In this document: piece by piece, positions 8,738-17,395 of the stretch
Numbering within the stretch: position 1 is the first letter of the stretch
How the letters are laid out: every line of letters begins with the position of its first letter
Notes under the pieces: generated by a model
Databases searched by the model: none
What the model was told of the DNA's origin: nothing
The model's input: only the letters and a program-made list of their open reading frames with translations
Position numbers and translations under genes: made by a program
DNA from: Jeotgalicoccus saudimassiliensis
GTDB taxonomy: Bacteria > Bacillota > Bacilli > Staphylococcales > Salinicoccaceae
Reading direction: 5' to 3'
Assembly: GCF_000756715.1 (NCBI RefSeq)
Contig: NZ_CCSE01000001.1
Span: 310,001 to 374,000 of the forward strand
DNA: 64,000 nucleotides

Positions 8738-9040
8738 ATGAAAAAGAATACTGTAAATGAATTAAAAGAACAGCAGATTCATGATGAAACACAGTCTTTA
8801 AAAGGAACGCTTTTTGCAACTGTCGTCATCGTCGGAGGAGCAATTGTGTTATGGACGCTTGTATTGCTTATTTTATTTATCAGGCGTTCGCACTTGGCAT
8901 GGGACCGCCGAGCCATAAAGAGACGATAGATCCTGGAAAGGTGGAAACGACAGCACCTTTCGATAAGCCTGGAGTATATGAAACTGGAGATATTAATTCT
9001 TTAAGCATAAATCTCTCCCTCCTTATAAGGCCAGTATAAT
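8738..9040 (+). pseudogene. Remnant of ba3-type cytochrome c oxidase (subunit IIa fused to subunit II fragment)
   Basis: The ATG at 8738 has a good GGGAGGG and opens a 63-codon frame. Its first ~48 residues (LKGTLFATVVIVGG... then LWTLVLLILFI) resemble the single-helix subunit IIa of ba3-type oxidases. From about 8860 a different frame encodes AYFIYQAFALGMGPPSH and then TIDPGKVETTAPFDKPGVYE, which matches the segment after the first helix of oxidase subunit II. The copper-A domain and subunit I are absent, and the sequence reaches a terminator at 9043. The simplest reading is a deletion that joined the end of the IIa gene out of frame to an early part of the subunit II gene. The short IIa-like peptide could still be made. 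Family assignment rests on motif memory, not on a search. Confidence 0.6.
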
Positions 9041-9042
9041 AC

Positions 9043-9088
9043 AAAAACGTCCCGTATAAGCTGTTTTCAGCTTCAGCGGGACGTTTTT
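9043..9088. terminator. Bidirectional terminator between oxidase remnant and yjbH
   Basis: AAAACGTCCCG and CGGGACGTTTTT form an 11-bp stem with an extended loop. A on the left and T on the right allow termination in both directions, serving the remnant on the plus strand and yjbH on the minus strand. Confidence 0.8.
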
Positions 9089-9092
9089 AAGT

Positions 9093-9893
9093 TTATACTT
9101 TCGTCTGCAGCCGTATCGATGATTGTTTTAACTGATAGAAAGACTGGTTGTTTAAATTCACTTCATCGATTAAACGCTGCAGGCGAAGTTTTTTGAGTTC
9201 GTTCAGCAGTAACCCTGCACGCCATTCAAAAATAGTTTTCAGTTCTTCGAAACTGACGAGTTCGTGGGCTCTTATATAATCAATAATACTCGGCAGCTGT
9301 CTTTTTTCTATTTCGATACCGATCAGTTCGTTGATGATATAAGTGTAAATGTGATACGGATAACATCCTTCAACTTTTACCCCTTCCGACTTTACATCGC
9401 CGGAGAAGAAGACCATTGCAGGCAGGCTTTCAATATCCATTTCCCTGAACACCGACAAATCGTATTTAAGCATCGCATCCAGTGTCGGAGATTGCAGATC
9501 CTCATGGAATGACTGAAGGTCAATTCCGGCAAGCCGGGCGCTCTCATCAATCATTTCTTTCGTACATATCGTATTTGACGGACTAATCCGGTTAAAGATA
9601 TACCTGATAAAGGCACGGGCTTTCGACTGGCCCTGAATTTCCGCCGCTTTATATGCAAGTGCAACGTTATCGTCGCTCGAAGTTGACTGTGCCTGGCACT
9701 TTGTCAGCACTGACAGCGACGGTGCAAGTATTTTTTTAACACTTATATGTCCGCGGTATTCAATCAGTAATTTATTTATAATGGGCTCCATAGCAATACA
9801 GTCATTTGAAAATGGATCAAAGAAATAAAATATTTCGACTGTACGATCCGACTGCTCCAATAACAGCATGTCTTCACTATTATTTTTGCTCAC
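9093..9893 (-). CDS. yjbH: ClpXP adaptor YjbH (SpxH), thioredoxin/DsbA-like
   Basis: YjbH binds Spx and presents it to ClpXP, keeping the oxidative-stress regulon low. The 266-residue product has the staphylococcal signature FFDPFSNDC near the N-terminus, LTKCQAQSTS, and VEGCYPYHIYTYIINELIG in the second half. It is a DsbA-like fold with a single cysteine at the usual CxxC site. A GTG at 9893 is chosen because GAGGTG lies 6 bases upstream; a GTG at 9902 overlaps that signal. Its target spx and the ClpC adaptor mecA are in the same 6-kb stretch. It is probably cotranscribed with the upstream globin and CYTH genes. Confidence 0.93.
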   Translation of the reverse strand: MSKNNSEDMLLLEQSDRTVEIFYFFDPFSNDCIAMEPIINKLLIEYRGHISVKKILAPSLSVLTKCQAQSTSSDDNVALAYKAAEIQGQSKARAFIRYIFNRISPSNTICTKEMIDESARLAGIDLQSFHEDLQSPTLDAMLKYDLSVFREMDIESLPAMVFFSGDVKSEGVKVEGCYPYHIYTYIINELIGIEIEKRQLPSIIDYIRAHELVSFEELKTIFEWRAGLLLNELKKLRLQRLIDEVNLNNQSFYQLKQSSIRLQTKV

Positions 9894-9925
9894 GTATTTC
9901 ACCTCTGTATTTTTGTTGACGGCTG

Positions 9926-10294
9926 TCAGTTTTCACTGTTAACCATATGATTCGCAGTGAGGGTATAGCGTGCCATCAAATACTCACGTAATTCGTCCTC
10001 TATACCGACGTCCAGTATTGCCTGATTCATATTTTCGAGCCATGCTTCTGCACCTGCAGGGGTAATGCGAAAAGGCATATGCCTCGCCCGGAGCATCGGA
10101 TGACCGTACTTTTCATTATATAAATTAGGTCCGCCGAGAAACTGTGTCTGAAAAAGTTTCTGCTTGTAGGCTGTTTCTGTAAAGTCTTCGGGAAACAGAT
10201 GATTAATCCGGTCGTCATGCTTCACATAATCATAAAATATATCGATCATCCTGTGAAGTTTTTCTTCACCTATATCATTGTATGCTAAAGGCAT
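9926..10294 (-). CDS. yjbI: Group II truncated hemoglobin
   Basis: Truncated hemoglobins bind heme and handle oxygen or reactive oxygen and nitrogen species. The 122-residue product has the trHbII features: the B-helix Tyr in FYDYVKHDDRINHLFP, the F-helix proximal histidine in RARHMPFRI and the C-terminal NHM. The start codon overlaps the stop of the CYTH gene upstream by one base (TGATG), indicating translational coupling, and yjbH follows 33 bases later. The CYTH-yjbI-yjbH order is conserved in Staphylococcaceae. Confidence 0.92.
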   Translation of the reverse strand: MPLAYNDIGEEKLHRMIDIFYDYVKHDDRINHLFPEDFTETAYKQKLFQTQFLGGPNLYNEKYGHPMLRARHMPFRITPAGAEAWLENMNQAILDVGIEDELREYLMARYTLTANHMVNSEN

Positions 10295-10881
10295 CAGTTT
10301 ACCCCTTTCTGCTGCTTCAATAAATTGTAAAAACGGGCGCTTTTAACAATTTCTTCTCGTCGTACGATACCATATTTATTCAGTATTTGCGCGAATTCCG
10401 ACTTGCCTGTCCCGACATCGGGCGCCTCAAATTCAAGTTCGTAGTCGGCAGTTCCGAGATATGAGCTCTTATCCAGCACGAGCAGACCGCTGTGAGACGG
10501 TTTTTCGAGACGTTCTGTTATCAGCGAACCCTGGATTGCCAGATTGTTTACCGGGATGCCGCGTTTCGTCAACTGTTCGCGGATGTTTTCAGGAATGCTT
10601 TCTTCATCTATCCGGACACCTTCTGTGAGACTGATATCGGTAACACCCGAATACTCATATACGACGTGCTGCTCATCAGGAATTTTTACCGTCATCAGCT
10701 GTCTGCTGTCCTCGACGCGTATGCGGAGCATTAATAAATTGCCGATAAGCTGAAGTTCATCGTTATCTATGTAGTAATTAGTTAAATGCATCGGTTTTAC
10801 TCTGGGGAAATGATCGTTCTGAATTTTACCGTATTCATTTTCCGTCAGCAGGTTTTTAAATTCTATTTCTTTTTCGAACAT
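10294..10881 (-). CDS. CYTH domain protein (triphosphate tunnel metalloenzyme)
   Basis: CYTH/TTM proteins bind triphosphates and divalent metal inside a beta-barrel; many are thiamine- or inorganic-triphosphatases. The 195-residue product begins with the diagnostic ExExK (EKEIEFK) and carries alternating basic and acidic residues through the barrel, including LEFEAPD near the end. The ATG at 10881 has AAGGAG 8 bases upstream and is preferred over GTG at 10890. It is the first gene of a three-gene operon with the globin and yjbH, and is divergent from relQ. The true substrate is not visible from sequence. Confidence 0.88.
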   Translation of the reverse strand: MFEKEIEFKNLLTENEYGKIQNDHFPRVKPMHLTNYYIDNDELQLIGNLLMLRIRVEDSRQLMTVKIPDEQHVVYEYSGVTDISLTEGVRIDEESIPENIREQLTKRGIPVNNLAIQGSLITERLEKPSHSGLLVLDKSSYLGTADYELEFEAPDVGTGKSEFAQILNKYGIVRREEIVKSARFYNLLKQQKGVN

Positions 10882-11034
10882 CAACTTCACTCCTTAAAGT
10901 TATTATCCTTAAATATTTAAAAGCTGTAAAGCAAACAGATTCTATATATAAGAATTCCCGTGATATGGTAGAATAAATTACGTCAGATGTAAAAAATACC
11001 GGCCTATACAGAGGAGTCTGGAGGATGAATTGAA

Positions 11035-11655
11035 TTGGAAGAATGGAGTATATTTTTAGCACCGTACAGACAGGCGGTGGAAGAACTTAAAATTAAACTT
11101 AAAGGGATCCGTAAAGATTATCAGATTACGAGTCAGTCCTCGCCAGTAGAGTTTGTGACGTCTAGAGTTAAACCCGTACAGAGCATTATAGAGAAGGCGA
11201 GTACGAGAAATATTCCTTATGATAATCTGCGTGCACAGATGTACGATATAGCCGGAATCCGCATTATGTGCCAGTTTGTGGATGACATCAGTGTTATCAC
11301 CGATCACATCAGATCGCGTAATGACATGAGAGTCATTGAAGAACGCGACTATATTGAGAATACAAAAGAGAGCGGCTACCGTTCCTATCACATTATTATC
11401 GAGTATCCGGTAGAGAGCGTGAACGGTAAAATTAATATTCTGGCCGAGATCCAGATCCGTACGCTCGCAATGAACTTCTGGGCAACGATTGAGCATACTC
11501 TGAATTACAAATATTCCGGGGAGTATCCGCCGGAAATTAAAGACCGGCTGCAAAATGCAGCTGAAGCGGCTTATTTACTGGATAAGGAAATGTCAGAGAT
11601 CAGGGAAGAAGTTCAGGAAGCACAGAAATACTTTTCGAAAAAGCGCAATATATAA
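11035..11655 (+). CDS. relQ: Small (p)ppGpp synthetase RelQ/YjbM
   Basis: Small alarmone synthetases transfer pyrophosphate from ATP to GDP or GTP. The 206-residue product shows the RelA/SpoT synthetase core: GIRIMCQFVDDI, RDYIENTKESGYRSYH with the conserved G-Y-R-S-Y-H, and EIQIRTLAMNFWATIEH. It lacks the HD hydrolase and TGS/ACT domains, as the small form does. The start is TTG at 11035, 10 bases after GGAGG; no in-frame ATG lies nearby. It heads a run with nadK and mgtE. Confidence 0.95.
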   Translation: MEEWSIFLAPYRQAVEELKIKLKGIRKDYQITSQSSPVEFVTSRVKPVQSIIEKASTRNIPYDNLRAQMYDIAGIRIMCQFVDDISVITDHIRSRNDMRVIEERDYIENTKESGYRSYHIIIEYPVESVNGKINILAEIQIRTLAMNFWATIEHTLNYKYSGEYPPEIKDRLQNAAEAAYLLDKEMSEIREEVQEAQKYFSKKRNI

Positions 11656-11673
11656 AAGAAATCAGGTGATGAT

Positions 11674-12468
11674 ATGAGGTTTGCTGTAGTTTCAAAAGGA
11701 GATACAAAATCAAATGCACTGACTGATAAGATGATGAACTATATGCTCGGCATGGATATGGTGCTGGATGAAAAGTCACCGGAAATCGTCGTTTCTGTCG
11801 GCGGGGACGGTACACTGTTGCAGGCGTTTCACCGTTATCAGCACATCGTCAGCGATGTATCGTTTGTCGGGGTGCATACAGGACATCTCGGGTTTTATGC
11901 GGACTGGGGGCAGGACGAAGTCGAGCGGCTGATTATGGCCCTTAAAAACGATGACTTTGAAGTTGTCGAATATCCGCTTGTCGAAGTGATGATTCATTAC
12001 GATAAAGTCGGTATGGAAACGAAGTATCTCGCATTGAATGAAGCGACACTCAGAATGACGAACGGTTCGACGCTCGTTATGGACGTGGATATCAGAAACC
12101 GGCACTTCGAACGTTTCAGAGGGGACGGTCTCTGTATATCGACCCCGTCGGGCTCGACAGCATACAATAAAGCGCTTGGCGGAGCAATTATTCATCCGTC
12201 CATCGAAGCCGTGCAGATGACTGAAATCGCATCGATAAACAACCGTGTGTTCCGTACAGTGGGCTCACCGCTCGTGCTGCCGAAACACCATTTCGTTAAC
12301 GTCAGACCAGTTAACAGTGAAGAGTATCAGATGACGATTGATCACGTGAATCTGGTGCATAAGGGTGTCAAATCGATTCAATTTTCGGTAGCGGAGGAGA
12401 AAATCCGTTTTGCACGCTTCAGACCGTTTCCGTTCTGGCAACGAGTGCACGATTCATTCATTTCATAA
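11674..12468 (+). CDS. nadK: NAD kinase
   Basis: NAD kinase phosphorylates NAD to NADP. The 264-residue product has the GGDGT nucleotide-binding motif around residue 45 ([14 protein letters not shown]), the NE/D segment in LNEATL and the glycine-rich TPSGSTAYN. It is 18 bases after relQ, a conserved pairing in Bacilli. The gene rluD, which follows nadK in S. aureus, is absent here and mgtE comes next. Confidence 0.96.
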   Translation: MRFAVVSKGDTKSNALTDKMMNYMLGMDMVLDEKSPEIVVSVGGDGTLLQAFHRYQHIVSDVSFVGVHTGHLGFYADWGQDEVERLIMALKNDDFEVVEYPLVEVMIHYDKVGMETKYLALNEATLRMTNGSTLVMDVDIRNRHFERFRGDGLCISTPSGSTAYNKALGGAIIHPSIEAVQMTEIASINNRVFRTVGSPLVLPKHHFVNVRPVNSEEYQMTIDHVNLVHKGVKSIQFSVAEEKIRFARFRPFPFWQRVHDSFIS

Positions 12469-12489
12469 AAGTTTTTGTTGAGAGTGGGT

Positions 12490-13869
12490 ATGAATATGTC
12501 AAGAGACGATAGAGAAATAGATTTCGAAGCAGTAAGACAGACTCTGGTGCAATATCTTGATGAAGAGAATCTCGATGGTTTCAGAGAAGTTTTTATGGAG
12601 CTGCACAATTATGAACAGGGTGAAATTTACCAGACGATAACAGATGAACAAAGGAATACATTATATAATTTTTTAAGTCCAAAGGAAGTGTCGGACTTCT
12701 TCGATCTGCTTGAACTTGAAGCGGATGAATACGAGGAACTGCTCGATAAGATTGATGCACGTTATGCAGCAAATATTATCGGCGCGATGCAGTATGATAA
12801 CGCGGTTGATATTTTAAATGAAATATCTCGTGAGAAGATGACGACATATCTGCCGCTTATGGATAAAGAAGACGCTGGTGAAATACGGAGTCTGATGAAC
12901 TACGAAGAAGACACTGCCGGCGGTATTATGACGACAGAGATAGTAAGTATTAACAGCCAGATGACTGTCCGTGAAGCAATGCGGTACTTAAAAGAAGTAG
13001 CGCCTGACTCAGAAATGATTTACTATCTCTTTGTTACAGACACGAAGAATCATCTGGCAGGAATTATTTCCCTGAGAGAGCTGATAGTTGCCGATGATGA
13101 TGAGTATATCGGTGACGTCATGACTGAACGCGTTGTTTCCGTACGCGTGTCTGATGACCAGGAGGAAGTCGCGCAGATTGTACGCGACTATGACTTCCTT
13201 GCAGTGCCGGTTGTTGATTTTCAGGACCATCTCGTCGGTATAATCACTGCCGATGACATTATGGATGTTATTCATGAAGAAGCCGGGGAAGACTATTCGA
13301 GACTTGCCGGTATGAGTGACAATGAAAGTACATCCGACAATGCTGTGGAAACGGCAAAAAAACGTCTGCCGTGGCTGATCGGCCTGACATTTATGGGTAT
13401 GCTGACAGCATGGATGCTGTCGTTCTTTGAAGACACGCTGGCACGTGTTGTACTCTTAAGTGCATTTATTCCTGTCATCAGCGGGATGGCGGGGAACACG
13501 GGTACACAGTCTCTGGCTGTTGCTATCCGGGGGATATCCACAGGAGAAATTAAAGAATCAAGCAAACTGAAGCTCGCCGGACGCGAACTCGGTTCCGGAT
13601 TCATTACAGGTATTGTCTGCGGTATTGTTATTTTTCTTATAATTATCGTAATGTACCGCGAGCCTGTACTCGGAATTATTGTCAGCGGGAGTCTGATTGC
13701 TTCCATGTCCGTAGCGACGATTATCGGTACTGTTGTGCCGCTCCTCATGAATAAAATGGGCATTGACCCCGCGATTGCGAGCGGTCCGTTTATTACTACG
13801 GCAAACGATATTATCAGTCTGCTGATTTATTTTGCACTCGCAAATATATTTATGTCGAGCTTATTATAA
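12490..13869 (+). CDS. mgtE: Magnesium transporter MgtE
   Basis: MgtE is a dimeric Mg2+ channel gated by cytosolic Mg2+. The 459-residue product shows the three expected parts: an N-terminal helical superhelix with repeated EAxxIxxxL patterns (about 1-125), two CBS domains (about 130-255, with VMTERVVSV and GIITADDIMDVI), and five membrane helices (about 280-459) with SGMAGNTGTQSLAV in the pore region. The start at 12490 is uncertain, with another ATG at 12496 and only a weak ribosome-binding site. An M-box riboswitch is not apparent in the 21-base gap after nadK, so it is probably in the relQ-nadK operon. Confidence 0.94.
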   Translation: MNMSRDDREIDFEAVRQTLVQYLDEENLDGFREVFMELHNYEQGEIYQTITDEQRNTLYNFLSPKEVSDFFDLLELEADEYEELLDKIDARYAANIIGAMQYDNAVDILNEISREKMTTYLPLMDKEDAGEIRSLMNYEEDTAGGIMTTEIVSINSQMTVREAMRYLKEVAPDSEMIYYLFVTDTKNHLAGIISLRELIVADDDEYIGDVMTERVVSVRVSDDQEEVAQIVRDYDFLAVPVVDFQDHLVGIITADDIMDVIHEEAGEDYSRLAGMSDNESTSDNAVETAKKRLPWLIGLTFMGMLTAWMLSFFEDTLARVVLLSAFIPVISGMAGNTGTQSLAVAIRGISTGEIKESSKLKLAGRELGSGFITGIVCGIVIFLIIIVMYREPVLGIIVSGSLIASMSVATIIGTVVPLLMNKMGIDPAIASGPFITTANDIISLLIYFALANIFMSSLL

Positions 13870-13878
13870 TGATATTTC

Positions 13879-13922
13879 TTGCAATAAAGCCTAATAGAAT
13901 GTAGATTAGTAGTAGGTACTAA
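13879..13922 (+). promoter_or_regulatory. fabI promoter with FapR operator
   Basis: TTGCAA (13879-13884) lies 17 bp from TAGATT (13902-13907). TTAGTAGTAGGTACTAA (13906-13922) is a nearly perfect FapR palindrome that overlaps the end of the -10, the same geometry as at the fabHF promoter at the left of the window. Confidence 0.88.
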
Positions 13923-13951
13923 TACTAGGGATGAATTAGGAGGATTTCTGA

Positions 13952-14719
13952 ATGGATTTATCAGGTAAAACATACGTAATTATGGGTGTAGCAAATAAAA
14001 GAAGTATTGCCTGGGGTGCAGCACGCGCTCTGGACAAAATGGGTGCACGACTGGTATTCACAATTTTAAGCGAACGTTTCCGCAAAGAGCTTGATAAGCT
14101 TCTCGTTGAACTTGAAGGTGACCACGACATTATCGTCGAGTGTGATGTTACAAGCGACGAGGATGTTTCGAAAGCATTTAAGGAAATCGGTGAAAAAACT
14201 GACGGTATCGACGGTGTTCTTCACGCGATTGCATTCGCAGATAAAAACGAATTAACCGGCGGTTACAGCGAAACTTCACGTGACGGTTTCAAAATGGCGC
14301 TCGACATCAGTGCCTACTCATTAACAATCGTTTCAAAATATGCCAAAGAAATTATGAATGAAAACGGCAGCATCGTAACGATGACTTACCTTGGCGGAGA
14401 ACGCGCAATGCCTAACTACAACGTCATGGGTGTAGCTAAAGCAGCACTCGATGCAAGTGTACGCTACCTTGCTTATGATCTTGGGGAACAGGGTATCCGT
14501 GTCAACGCAGTATCAGCAGGCCCGATCCGTACGTTAAGTTCGTCAGCTGTTGGTGAATTCAAGTCAATTCTTAAAGAAATTGAACAGCGTGCACCGTTAA
14601 AACGTAACGTTGACCAGCTTGAAGTCGGGAATACAGTAGCATTCCTGTTAAGTGAATTATCAAGCGGTATTACAGGTGAAGTGCTTCACGTGGACAGCGG
14701 TTACCACATTATGGCATAA
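13952..14719 (+). CDS. fabI: Enoyl-ACP reductase FabI
   Basis: FabI carries out the last reduction of each fatty-acid elongation cycle and is the target of triclosan-type inhibitors. The 255-residue product has the N-terminal nucleotide-binding GVANKRSIAWG, Tyr146 in MTYLGG, and the catalytic Tyr156-x6-Lys163 (YNVMGVAK). It has AGGAGG upstream and its own FapR-controlled promoter. In S. aureus this enzyme prefers NADPH; whether that holds here is inference. Confidence 0.97.
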   Translation: MDLSGKTYVIMGVANKRSIAWGAARALDKMGARLVFTILSERFRKELDKLLVELEGDHDIIVECDVTSDEDVSKAFKEIGEKTDGIDGVLHAIAFADKNELTGGYSETSRDGFKMALDISAYSLTIVSKYAKEIMNENGSIVTMTYLGGERAMPNYNVMGVAKAALDASVRYLAYDLGEQGIRVNAVSAGPIRTLSSSAVGEFKSILKEIEQRAPLKRNVDQLEVGNTVAFLLSELSSGITGEVLHVDSGYHIMA

Positions 14720-14720
14720 A

Positions 14721-14744
14721 AAAACTCCCGAAAGGGAGTTTTTT
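14721..14744. terminator. Bidirectional terminator after fabI
   Basis: AAAACTCCC and GGGAGTTTTTT surround a GAAA tetraloop. It separates the convergent fabI and 2H phosphoesterase genes and can work in both directions. Confidence 0.88.
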
Positions 14745-14748
14745 CTTA

Positions 14749-15261
14749 TTATTGCTGGCCTAATTTAAATGTTTCCGTAACGTGCCATATGCCGTTATCA
14801 AGCTGCACACACAGGCTGATTTTATCCAGTGTTTCAGAATGTTCGATTCCAATCATTTGAAGGTGGCTTAAAGTATCTTCAAATTTTTGTGCAGTATCTT
14901 CCTGAGCAAGTGTGAAGTGTGGAACGAATGGATGTGAAGCTTTACCGTAGAATCCGCCTTCGTTGAATGCATCGTGAATCGAGCTCAGTGTTTCGTTAGG
15001 TTCAACTTTAAAGTAAACAACCTGCTTTTTTGGAGCAAAGCTTGAAACTTTTTTAATTTCAATTTCCGTAGGCTGGTGTTTTGCCGCCACTTGTTTAATA
15101 AACTCTGCAATCTGAGGTTTTTCGTGCTCTTCTGCTTCGAAAGCTTCTTTCACTGTAATGTGCGGTGCGATATATGAATATCTAGCATCATAACGCTTAC
15201 GATATTGGTTCACAGTGTCCTGAAGTTTTTTAGATGGAAATAATGCTATTCCAAATTTCAT
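14749..15261 (-). CDS. 2H phosphoesterase (YjcG family)
   Basis: 2H phosphoesterases hydrolyse or transfer 2',3'-cyclic phosphates or related bonds. The 170-residue product has the two required HxTx motifs, HITV in APHITVKEAF and HFTL in VPHFTLAQ, in the correct order and spacing for the bilobal fold. GGGAGG precedes the ATG. The neighbouring upstream gene is an esterase of the YjcH type, a pairing known from Bacillus (yjcG-yjcH). The physiological substrate is not known for this branch. Confidence 0.88.
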   Translation of the reverse strand: MKFGIALFPSKKLQDTVNQYRKRYDARYSYIAPHITVKEAFEAEEHEKPQIAEFIKQVAAKHQPTEIEIKKVSSFAPKKQVVYFKVEPNETLSSIHDAFNEGGFYGKASHPFVPHFTLAQEDTAQKFEDTLSHLQMIGIEHSETLDKISLCVQLDNGIWHVTETFKLGQQ

Positions 15262-15327
15262 TTAAAATGCCTCCCTAAACGATTTGTTTCAAGTATATCA
15301 TTTTACGAAATTAAATGTATACGTTTT

Positions 15328-16053
15328 CTATCCGAAAAAATGCATGAGTACGTTTTTGAGTTCGGGTTTCCATGTTTTCCAAATGTGTCCGCCTTCCAGT
15401 TCACGGTACGTGTATTCAAGCGGTTCATCTTCGAGCAGCTCATTCAGTTCGCGGTTCGGTGTCAGGAAATCTGCCTGTTTACCCATAATCGTTTTAAAAT
15501 TATCTTCTTCAAGTCCTATTGTATGGTAAATATTTAAATTTATCAGGCTCATACTGTTTTTAAACCGTTCCATGAATGCATCATCGACAAACGGACTGAA
15601 TGCAAGCGCCTGGCTGAAAGTGTTCGGATAAGTCAGTGCCACGGACAGTGCGAAGCTTCCTGCGAGACTTTCACCCATTAACAGCCGGCTGTTGGCCATT
15701 TTTAACGTTTTAAAATTGCTGTCGATAAAAGCGTTCAGCTCGCGTCCGACGAAAGTGACAAATTTTTCATGTTGTTCGCCGTTCGGACTGAAGTAATGAT
15801 TGCGCCAGTCAACCGACGGATAAGGAATGCCGACGATTATCGTCCGGTCAAGTTCGCCGTCACGCTCCATTTTTTCAATCAGCCGTTCAATTTGCCCGTA
15901 TTTAAAGAAATCCTGTGAATCAAAAGTAATAATGACATTATATTTATAAAGATCAGAATAGGATTTCGGCAGGTAATATTGTATTTCAAATGTTTCCCCG
16001 CAAACCTCCGAATCGAGGGATACGGTATGTACTTTTCCTGGTGTTTTATCCAT
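15328..16053 (-). CDS. Putative esterase (YjcH/Esterase-D type alpha/beta hydrolase)
   Basis: The 241-residue product is an alpha/beta hydrolase with the nucleophile elbow GESLAG (G-x-S-x-G) near residue 128 in LLMGESLAGSFAL and a probable catalytic histidine in GGHIWKTW near the C-terminus. This resembles the Fes/IroE-like esterase family and Bacillus YjcH. AAGGAGG precedes the ATG. There is no signal peptide, so it is cytosolic. It lies 66 bases upstream of the 2H phosphoesterase on the same strand and is likely cotranscribed. Substrate unknown. Confidence 0.85.
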   Translation of the reverse strand: MDKTPGKVHTVSLDSEVCGETFEIQYYLPKSYSDLYKYNVIITFDSQDFFKYGQIERLIEKMERDGELDRTIIVGIPYPSVDWRNHYFSPNGEQHEKFVTFVGRELNAFIDSNFKTLKMANSRLLMGESLAGSFALSVALTYPNTFSQALAFSPFVDDAFMERFKNSMSLINLNIYHTIGLEEDNFKTIMGKQADFLTPNRELNELLEDEPLEYTYRELEGGHIWKTWKPELKNVLMHFFG

Positions 16054-16194
16054 ATTAACGCCTCCTTATAATGTATATTACCAATTTGGGATAAGAGATA
16101 ACATGTATTTATGAAACAGCGCCTATATAGTATGAAATTACATACAGTAATGATACAATATGAACAAACTAACTGACTTTAGAGGTGCCACTTT

Positions 16195-17295
16195 ATGACT
16201 AATAAACTTTGGTTTCAAAGCGGTATAGCACTCATTATTACCTTTGTTTTAATTCTTCTTGTGATGCAGGTTCAAATTATTTTTGAACCGTTTATCACGA
16301 TTATAATGACAATCTTTTTCCCGGTATTGATAGGCGGGCTGCTATACTACATAACCGAACCGATTCAGCGTTTTCTTGAAAAACGCAATGCACACAGACT
16401 CGTCAGTATTCTGGCAATATTTATAATTATAATGATAGTTATTACGATTGTTGCACTGACTGTAGCACCGATGGTTACAGAGCAGGTACAGAACTTAATT
16501 TCAAGGCTGCCGATACTGCAAAGTGAAGTACAGAATATAACAAATTACCTGCTGAGCCAGCGTGAGCGCCTGCCGTTCGACATCGATCTGGAGTCTGTTA
16601 CACAGGATGCTCTCGATATGGGGACAAACATGCTGAGCGGCTTTGTCTCGAATGCTATAACAATTGTGACAAGCACAGTGAGTGTATTGTTAACATTAGT
16701 TCTCGGACCGTTTTTCTTCTTCTTTATGCTTAAAGACCACAATAAGTTTATTCCTGCAATGACATCTCCGTTCAGCGGTAAGTTTAAGGAATTTTTAATG
16801 GGTCTGCTGTACGATATCGACAAGACACTGCGCTCATTCATTCAGGGACAGATGCTCGTATCATTCATCCTGTGTATTATTTTATATATCGGCTACACGA
16901 TTATTGGACTGGATTATGCGCTGCTGCTTGCAATCTTCGCACTGTTTATGAATATTGTGCCGTTTGTCGGACCGTGGGTGGCATTTATTCCGGCGGGACT
17001 CCTTGCATTGATCCAGGATCCGATTATGTTTATATGGGTCTCGCTTATCACTCTCATCGCCCAGCAGATTGAAAGTAATCTGATTACACCGAACGTTATG
17101 GGACAGTCGCTTGCACTGCACCCGTTAACAGTTATTACAATCGTGCTGGCTGCGGGGAATATTGCCGGATTTATCGGGATTCTTGTTGCAATACCAACAT
17201 ATGCTGTAATTAAGACGATTATCCAGAATATATGGAAGTACCGTACAAACCTGAAAGATACAATGCTGACAGATATGACGAAACCCAGCAGATAA
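16195..17295 (+). CDS. AI-2E family (PerM-like) membrane transporter
   Basis: The 366-residue product has about eight predicted membrane helices, including an N-terminal pair (about 8-60), helices around 65-90 and 150-175, and a cluster in 215-340. The segment between 90 and 150 is hydrophilic. The motif NIVPFVGPWVAFIPAGLLAL matches the conserved region of the PerM/YtvI/AI-2E exporter family. Members have been linked to ion/proton antiport or signal export; the substrate here is unknown. AGAGGTG precedes the ATG. Confidence 0.85.
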   Translation: MTNKLWFQSGIALIITFVLILLVMQVQIIFEPFITIIMTIFFPVLIGGLLYYITEPIQRFLEKRNAHRLVSILAIFIIIMIVITIVALTVAPMVTEQVQNLISRLPILQSEVQNITNYLLSQRERLPFDIDLESVTQDALDMGTNMLSGFVSNAITIVTSTVSVLLTLVLGPFFFFFMLKDHNKFIPAMTSPFSGKFKEFLMGLLYDIDKTLRSFIQGQMLVSFILCIILYIGYTIIGLDYALLLAIFALFMNIVPFVGPWVAFIPAGLLALIQDPIMFIWVSLITLIAQQIESNLITPNVMGQSLALHPLTVITIVLAAGNIAGFIGILVAIPTYAVIKTIIQNIWKYRTNLKDTMLTDMTKPSR

Positions 17296-17301
17296 CATTT
17301 T

Positions 17302-17334
17302 GACCCTGTCCGGAATCCCGGATGGGGTCTTATT
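17302..17334 (+). terminator. Terminator of the AI-2E transporter gene
   Basis: GACCC-TG-TCCGG pairs with CCGGA-TG-GGGTC around an AATC loop, followed by TTATTTT. The T tract is imperfect. Confidence 0.65.
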
Positions 17335-17395
17335 TTGATTGTCCATTTTTGTTCTCCCGTACGATATACAGTTTAGAAGACAAAGGGGGAGTCAA

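Noticed and set aside
13870-13951. Additional small gene between mgtE and fabI
   Set aside because: The gap holds the fabI promoter and FapR operator and no frame with a ribosome-binding site.
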